Under the pieces are notes generated by a model, which saw only the letters and a program-made list of their open reading frames with translations, was not told where the DNA came from and did not search any database. Source: Pseudomonas mosselii (GTDB lineage Bacteria; Pseudomonadota; Gammaproteobacteria; Pseudomonadales; Pseudomonadaceae). Taken from it: a stretch of DNA of 64,000 bases. Where the stretch lies: the NCBI RefSeq assembly GCF_005796105.1, contig NZ_VAUO01000008.1:124001-188000 (forward strand). The letters are read 5' to 3'. Below, in pieces: positions 59,937-64,000 of the stretch. Numbering within the stretch: position 1 is the stretch's first letter; each line of letters starts with the position of its first letter. The position numbers were made by a program, and so were the translations under genes.

Positions 59937-61469
59937 TCATCCGTTACGCCAGGCCTTGCGCAATTTCATCAAGGCCTCGGCGATCTCCCCCTCCGGCACT
60001 GCCGCAAATCCCAGCACCAGCCCTGCCCGCTCATCCACAGGCACTTCGCTGTCCTCCAGCCAGTAGCTGCTCAGCGGATTGACCTCCACGCCAACCGCTT
60101 CGGCGCGCGCCACCAGGTCCTGCTCCCGCGCCAAGTTATCCACAGGCACTTTCACATGCAGCCCTGCCGCCACCTGCGGCATGCTGCCAAGCCCCTCCAC
60201 CTCCTGCGGCCAGCCAGCCTGCAAGACGTTGCGCCGAGCCAGTGCCGCACGACGCATCCGCCGAATATGCCGCTGAAAGTGGCCCTGAGCCATGAACTGC
60301 GCCATCACGCACTGCGTACTCACCTCCGAATGCCTTACCGCCAGCGCCTTGCCACGGGCAAACGCCTGTGCAAGGTGCTGCGGCAGCACCAGGTAACCCA
60401 GGCGCAGCGCGGGAAAGGCGATCTTGCCGAATGTGCCGACGTACAGCACACGGCCCTGGCGATCGAGGGCGGCCAGTGGCGCCAATGGCGCGCCGCTGTA
60501 GCGGTACTCGCCGTCGTAGTCATCTTCGATGATCCAGCCATCCTGGCGCTCGGCCCAGGCCAGCAGCGCCAAGCGCCGGGCCAGGCTCATGGTCACCCCA
60601 GTCGGATATTGATGCGCAGGGGTCACGTAGGCCAGTCGGCAGTCCCTCAAGCCGACAAGCTGCGCGCAATCCATGCCCTCGCCATCCACCGCCACGCCCC
60701 TTACTTGCGCCCCCGCCAAGGCAAAGGCGTTGCCAGCGGCGCGATACCCCGGGTTTTCCACAGCCACGCCGTCACCTGGCTGCAACAGCAGCTGTGCACA
60801 AAGGCTGATGGCCTGTTGCGCGCCACTGGTGATCACAATTTGTTCAGCCGTGCAGGAAAGGCCACGCGAGCGCCGTAGGTACGTCGCGATCAGTTCGCGC
60901 AGTTGCGGCTCTCCGGCGGGGTCGCCATAACCGAGCAGCGAAGGCGCGGGATTTCGCCAGAAACCCGCTTGTAGCTTGGCCCAGGCCTCGAATGGGAACA
61001 GGTCGAACGCCGGCACGCCCACCCGAAAAGCCCGTGGCGCACCCGTTCGTGGCAACGGTAGATGGTGTTTATTGAGGCGTTGCAAGGGCTCGCTGGAGGG
61101 TGTCGAACTGGATGAATCCTCAGTATCACAAGCCTGAAATGTGGATAACTCTGTTGATAAGCCTAGGGATAACCCTGTGGATACTTGTGTGGATAGTTTC
61201 GGCAGCTGGCTCACGTAGGTGCCGTCGCCCACCCGACTTTCGATGTAGCCCTCGGCGTACAACTGGTCATAGGCACGTACCACGCTGTTGCGCGACAACG
61301 CCAGGATCGCGGCCAGGTCCCGCGTCGCGGGTAACCGCGTACCGCTGCCCAGGCGCCCGTCCAGTACCCGCGCACGCAACGCCTGGTACAGCTGCTGGCT
61401 GAGGCCGCGGCGGCGGTCGAGCACCAGGCCGGTCGGGTCGAAAGGCAGTGCATGGGATCGCTCGGTCAT
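59937..61469 (-). CDS. MocR/PdxR-type regulator (GntR domain fused to aminotransferase fold)
   Basis: 510 residues. An N-terminal GntR winged helix (LPATRDLAAILALSRNSVVRAYDQLYAEGYI, about residues 47-77) is joined by a linker to a PLP-dependent aminotransferase domain from about residue 135, with the PLP lysine in GTFGKIAFPALRLGY. In the linker, residues 92-111 are five tetrapeptides LSTQ-VSTG-LSLG-LSTE-LSTF, encoded by a 12-bp tandem DNA repeat rich in DnaA-box-like nonamers. The divergent PaiB-like gene is the probable target. Confidence 0.9.
   Translation of the reverse strand: MTERSHALPFDPTGLVLDRRRGLSQQLYQALRARVLDGRLGSGTRLPATRDLAAILALSRNSVVRAYDQLYAEGYIESRVGDGTYVSQLPKLSTQVSTGLSLGLSTELSTFQACDTEDSSSSTPSSEPLQRLNKHHLPLPRTGAPRAFRVGVPAFDLFPFEAWAKLQAGFWRNPAPSLLGYGDPAGEPQLRELIATYLRRSRGLSCTAEQIVITSGAQQAISLCAQLLLQPGDGVAVENPGYRAAGNAFALAGAQVRGVAVDGEGMDCAQLVGLRDCRLAYVTPAHQYPTGVTMSLARRLALLAWAERQDGWIIEDDYDGEYRYSGAPLAPLAALDRQGRVLYVGTFGKIAFPALRLGYLVLPQHLAQAFARGKALAVRHSEVSTQCVMAQFMAQGHFQRHIRRMRRAALARRNVLQAGWPQEVEGLGSMPQVAAGLHVKVPVDNLAREQDLVARAEAVGVEVNPLSSYWLEDSEVPVDERAGLVLGFAAVPEGEIAEALMKLRKAWRNG
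60031..60039 (+). other. DnaA-box-like nonamer (1 mismatch)
   Basis: TCATCCACA differs from TTATCCACA at one base. It lies in the 3' part of the MocR gene. Confidence 0.35.
60136..60144 (+). other. Perfect DnaA-box nonamer
   Basis: TTATCCACA, the consensus DnaA box, inside the MocR coding region. Confidence 0.5.
61140..61196 (-). repeat. 12-bp tandem repeat with five DnaA-box-like nonamers
   Basis: On the plus strand, nonamers at 61140 (TGTGGATAA, perfect complement of TTATCCACA), 61152 (TGTTGATAA), 61164 (TAGGGATAA), 61176 (TGTGGATAC) and 61188 (TGTGGATAG), each starting exactly 12 bp after the last. Mismatches to the consensus are 0, 1, 2, 1 and 1. All are in one orientation. Confidence 0.8.
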
Positions 61470-61498
61470 GGCATTGGACCTGTCAAAACAGTCATTAA

Positions 61499-61517
61499 TG
61501 GCTCTTACACAGAGCCA
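61499..61517. promoter_or_regulatory. Palindromic operator candidate between the MocR and PaiB-like genes
   Basis: TGGCTCT-TACAC-AGAGCCA, perfect 7-bp arms, in the 90-bp divergent intergenic region. MocR proteins commonly bind such sites near the divergent promoter. Confidence 0.55.
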
Positions 61518-61559
61518 ATAGCCTGCCTAGGATACCGCTACAGCACAAGGAACAGCGGC

Positions 61560-62189
61560 ATGTACAACAGCAAACCTCATCAGGAACACGATCTGAATCG
61601 CCTGCATCAGCACATGCTCGACACCCGCCTGGCAATGCTGGTCAGCCACGGCGAACAGGGTTTGCTGGCAAGCCATCTGCCGGTGCTGGTGGTCACCGAC
61701 GAAGGCGCATTCGGCACCGTCTACGCACACCTCGCCCGGGCCAATCGTCAGTGGCAGGACCTGGAGCGCGGGGCGCAGGCGCTGTTGGTGTTCCCCGGCG
61801 CCGACGCCTACGTCAGCCCCAGCTACTACCCAAGCAAGGCCGACAACCCCAAGGTCGTACCGACCTGGAACTACACCGCCGTGCACGCCTATGGGCCCAT
61901 CGAGGTGATCCACGCGGCCTCGCCGCTGCTGGACATCGTCAGCCGCCTGACAGAGCGCCATGAGCAGGGCCGCGATCCCCCCTGGCGCGTCGCTGATGCA
62001 CCCACTGACTACCTCGACGGCATGCTACGCGCCATCGTCGGCATCCGCCTGCCCATCGCGCGCCTGCAAGGCGCGCGCAAGCTCAGCCAGAACCGCTCAG
62101 CGCAGGACATCGCTGGCGTGCGTGAAGGCCTGGGCGCAAGCTCCGACTACCTGGACAACCAACTCGCCGCGCAGATGCGCGACCTCTGA
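61560..62189 (+). CDS. PaiB-family FMN-binding protein
   Basis: 209 residues. Matches PaiB/FMN-binding split-barrel features: MYNSKPHQEHDLNRLHQHM at the start, LLASHLPVLV, and WNYTAVHAYGPIEVI near residue 100. In Bacillus PaiA/PaiB, PaiA acetylates polyamines and PaiB is a regulator or accessory protein. Here two acetyltransferase genes follow, echoing that pairing. AAGGA lies before ATG 61560. Confidence 0.86.
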   Translation: MYNSKPHQEHDLNRLHQHMLDTRLAMLVSHGEQGLLASHLPVLVVTDEGAFGTVYAHLARANRQWQDLERGAQALLVFPGADAYVSPSYYPSKADNPKVVPTWNYTAVHAYGPIEVIHAASPLLDIVSRLTERHEQGRDPPWRVADAPTDYLDGMLRAIVGIRLPIARLQGARKLSQNRSAQDIAGVREGLGASSDYLDNQLAAQMRDL

Positions 62190-62201
62190 AGGAAACCGCC
62201 C

Positions 62202-62648
62202 ATGACCCGCGTCACCTTGCGCCCGGTTAGCATCGACGACCACGCCGCCTGGCTGCCCCTTTGGCAGGCCTATCTGCGTTTCTACCAGACCGAACTGGCT
62301 GAAGAGGTCAGCGCCACGACCTGGAAACGCCTGCTCGACCCCAGCGAGCCGACCCACTCGACCCTGGCCTGGGTCGATGGCAAGGCGGTGGGCATGGTCA
62401 ACTTCATCTACCATCGCTCCAACTGGAGCATTGAGCATTCCTGCTACTTGCAGGACCTGTACGTGGACACCGCAGTACGCGGGCTGGGCATCGGTCGCCA
62501 ATTGATTGAGCAGGTGTACGCCACGGCCAAGGCCGATGGCTGCATCAAGGTGCACTGGCTGACCCACGAAACCAACGCCACCGCCATCGGCCTGTACGAG
62601 CAGGTCGCCGAACGGCCGGGCTTCATTCAATTCCGCAAAGGGTTGTAA
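62202..62648 (+). CDS. GNAT-family N-acetyltransferase
   Basis: 148 residues. The acetyl-CoA loop RGLGIGRQLIEQVY (about residues 95-108) is intact, and LYVDTAVRGLG precedes it. The ending GFIQFRKGL is usual for the family. It starts 12 bp after the PaiB-like gene. The substrate is unknown; polyamines are a reasonable guess from context. Confidence 0.88.
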   Translation: MTRVTLRPVSIDDHAAWLPLWQAYLRFYQTELAEEVSATTWKRLLDPSEPTHSTLAWVDGKAVGMVNFIYHRSNWSIEHSCYLQDLYVDTAVRGLGIGRQLIEQVYATAKADGCIKVHWLTHETNATAIGLYEQVAERPGFIQFRKGL

Positions 62649-62655
62649 GCCGATC

Positions 62656-63330
62656 ATGACCGACGTATTGAACTGGAAACCAGCCGCCACGCCCAACGCC
62701 GAGCCCCTCGAAGGTCGCTTCATCCGCCTGGAAAAACTCGACCCCGCTCGGCATGCCGACGATCTCTGGCACGTGTTGCAGGGGCCAGGCTCGGACCCAG
62801 TGCTGTGGGACTACCTGCCCTATGGCCCATTCCACGAGCGTGCCAGCTTCGACCGTTGGCTACAGGGCAATGCCGCCAGCCGTGACCCGCTGTTCTACAG
62901 CGTCATCGACCGCACCAGCGGCCAGGTGCAGGGCATCCTCAGCTACATGTCCATCGTGCCCGAGCAAGGCCGTTTCGAAATTGGCCATATCGCCTTCGGC
63001 GCGGCCATGCAGCGCACCGCCAAAGGCACCGAGGCCGTGTACTTGCTGGGCAAGCTCGGTTTCGAACTGGGCAACCGCCGCCTGGAATGGAAATGCAATG
63101 ACGCCAACGCCCGCTCCAAGCGCGCCGCCGAGCGCTTCGGCTTCGTCTTCGAAGGGGTGTTTCGCCAGCACATGGTCGTCAAGGACCGCAACCGGGATAC
63201 CGCCTGGTATTCGATCACCGACGCTGAATGGCCAGCGCTGGCGGCAGGCTTCGAGCGCTGGCTGAGCGCGGACAACCAGCGCCCCGAGGGCCAGGCGCAA
63301 ACATTGGAGGCTTGTCGTAAGTCCAGGTAG
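62656..63330 (+). CDS. RimJ/RimL-type N-acetyltransferase
   Basis: 224 residues, GNAT type with FIRLEKLDPARHADDL near the start, FEIGHIAFGAAMQRTAKGTEAVYLL (acetyl-CoA-binding segment, about residues 107-131) and WKCNDANARSKRAAERFGFVFEG. It differs from the preceding smaller GNAT. It starts seven bases after that gene, completing a three-gene unit. Confidence 0.9.
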   Translation: MTDVLNWKPAATPNAEPLEGRFIRLEKLDPARHADDLWHVLQGPGSDPVLWDYLPYGPFHERASFDRWLQGNAASRDPLFYSVIDRTSGQVQGILSYMSIVPEQGRFEIGHIAFGAAMQRTAKGTEAVYLLGKLGFELGNRRLEWKCNDANARSKRAAERFGFVFEGVFRQHMVVKDRNRDTAWYSITDAEWPALAAGFERWLSADNQRPEGQAQTLEACRKSR

Positions 63331-63363
63331 GTGCGGCCTTGCCGCTCAAGATGCAGCTTCCTT

Positions 63364-63388
63364 AAAAAAAGGGGAGCATTCGCTCCCC
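63364..63388 (-). terminator. Terminator of the oadA gene
   Basis: Minus strand GGGGAGC-GAAT-GCTCCCC followed by TTTTTTT. Confidence 0.9.
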
Positions 63389-63422
63389 AGAGGTTAACCG
63401 CTTGCAGATGAGGGCTTGCTGT

Positions 63423-64000
63423 TTAGCCCTCGATCTCGATCAGGATCTCGCCCGGGGTGACCCGGTCGCCCTTGGCCACGTGGATGGCCACGACCTTGCC
63501 AGCGATAGCCGCCTGGACTTCGGTCTCCATCTTCATGGCTTCGGTGATCAACACCGCCTGGCCGGCCTTGACCACGTCGCCTTCCTTGACCAGCACATCG
63601 ACGATGTTGCCCGGCATGCTGGTGCTGACGTGGCCCGGCGCACTGGCCTGCTTGCGCTTGCTGCCGCCGCCGCCAACGAAGTCGTTGAGCGGCTCGAACA
63701 CCACTTCTTCCGGCATGCCGTCGATCGACAGGTAGAAGTGACGCTTGCCCTCGGCCTTGACGCCTACACCAGTGATGTCGACGCGGTAGGTTTCACCATG
63801 TACGTCGATGACGAACTCGGTCGGCACGCCTTCACCGCCGACCGTGGCCGCAGCGCCCGCTTCCGGGATCGGCAGCAGCGCTTCTGGGGTCAGGGTGCCG
63901 GCTTCGCGCTCCTCCAGGAACTTACGCCCGATGTCCGGGAACATGGCGAACGTCAGCACATCTTCTTCACTGCGGGCCAGGGCACCGATGTCGGCGCGCA
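63423..64000 (-). CDS. oadA: Pyruvate carboxylase subunit B / oxaloacetate decarboxylase alpha, C-terminal part
   Basis: The reading frame is open through the right edge (no start is present), giving about 192 C-terminal residues. It ends with a biotinyl domain: STSMPGNIVDVLVKEGD and EAMKMETEV, the biotinylated lysine in AMKM. The preceding VFEPLN...GGGGSKRKQASAPGHV is the Gly/Ala/Lys linker. The protein transfers a carboxyl group to or from biotin. Identity as pyruvate carboxylase subunit B is by pseudomonad gene order. Confidence 0.9.
   Translation of the reverse strand, partial: RADIGALARSEEDVLTFAMFPDIGRKFLEEREAGTLTPEALLPIPEAGAAATVGGEGVPTEFVIDVHGETYRVDITGVGVKAEGKRHFYLSIDGMPEEVVFEPLNDFVGGGGSKRKQASAPGHVSTSMPGNIVDVLVKEGDVVKAGQAVLITEAMKMETEVQAAIAGKVVAIHVAKGDRVTPGEILIEIEG

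Overview
This window is ordinary-looking chromosomal DNA from a Pseudomonas of the putida group. The evidence is the high GC content, a catalytically degenerate Crc next to pyrE, algC directly after coaBC-dut, very long PstA and PstC proteins, and many 'cctgtgggagcgggcttgcccgcgaa' REP elements. From memory, the gene order closely follows the P. putida KT2440 block from about PP_5278 to PP_5347, a replichore end fairly near oriC. That placement is recall, not a search. No rRNA, tRNA, CRISPR array, insertion sequence or prophage was seen. About 63 protein genes are annotated, two of them cut by the window edges.

Layout. 0-3 kb: kauB-type aldehyde dehydrogenase (edge), cupin gene, rpmB-rpmG, peptide-binding protein. 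3-12.5 kb: radC, coaBC-dut-algC-argB, pyrE/crc, rph, yicC-gmk. 12.6-17.6 kb: a gamma-glutamyl-polyamine operon (ligase, hydrolase, permease) with a divergent LysR regulator. 17.8-21.4 kb: rpoZ-spoT-ridA-lipoprotein. 21.5-29.3 kb: an SDR protein, exbB-exbD-tonB, oxyR-recG, and a YbaK-HDOD fusion. 29.4-33.3 kb: SCP2-like protein, HU, rubredoxin pair, ubiC-ubiA. 33.3-47.3 kb: the phosphate regulon (phoB-phoR, pstS, pstC-pstA-pstB-phoU) with a CNNM/CBS membrane protein, an M23 peptidase and an orphan response regulator. 47.4-53 kb: MFS transporter, thioesterase, mutarotase, small envelope proteins, purE-purK. 53.3-64 kb: small secreted zinc-peptidase candidate, LysR regulator, aspA, AraC regulator, acetylpolyamine amidohydrolase plus polyamine-binding protein, MocR regulator with divergent PaiB-like gene, two GNAT acetyltransferases, and the C-terminus of oadA.

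How the parts connect. Polyamine catabolism recurs: kauB end, PuuA/PuuD/permease operon, acetylpolyamine deacetylase with PotF-like protein, PaiB-like and GNAT genes. Several of these carry AAnAAnAA motifs near their start or in their leader, the known target of Hfq/Crc, and crc itself lies in the window. The phosphate genes show three good Pho boxes (phoB, pstC, pstS), each with a -10-like hexamer 10 bp downstream. Growth control is represented by spoT-rpoZ.

The most unusual signal is inside the MocR-type regulator (59937-61469). Five 9-mers resembling the DnaA box, one of them perfect, repeat at an exact 12-bp period and encode a five-fold tetrapeptide repeat in the interdomain linker. A second perfect DnaA box lies in the same gene. 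Other leads are an 86-bp structured dispersed repeat (three copies), AGCTTGCAAG-type inverted repeats confined to the pho/pst cluster, a terminator-like hairpin in the purE leader, and a Pho promoter that would make pstC nearly leaderless.
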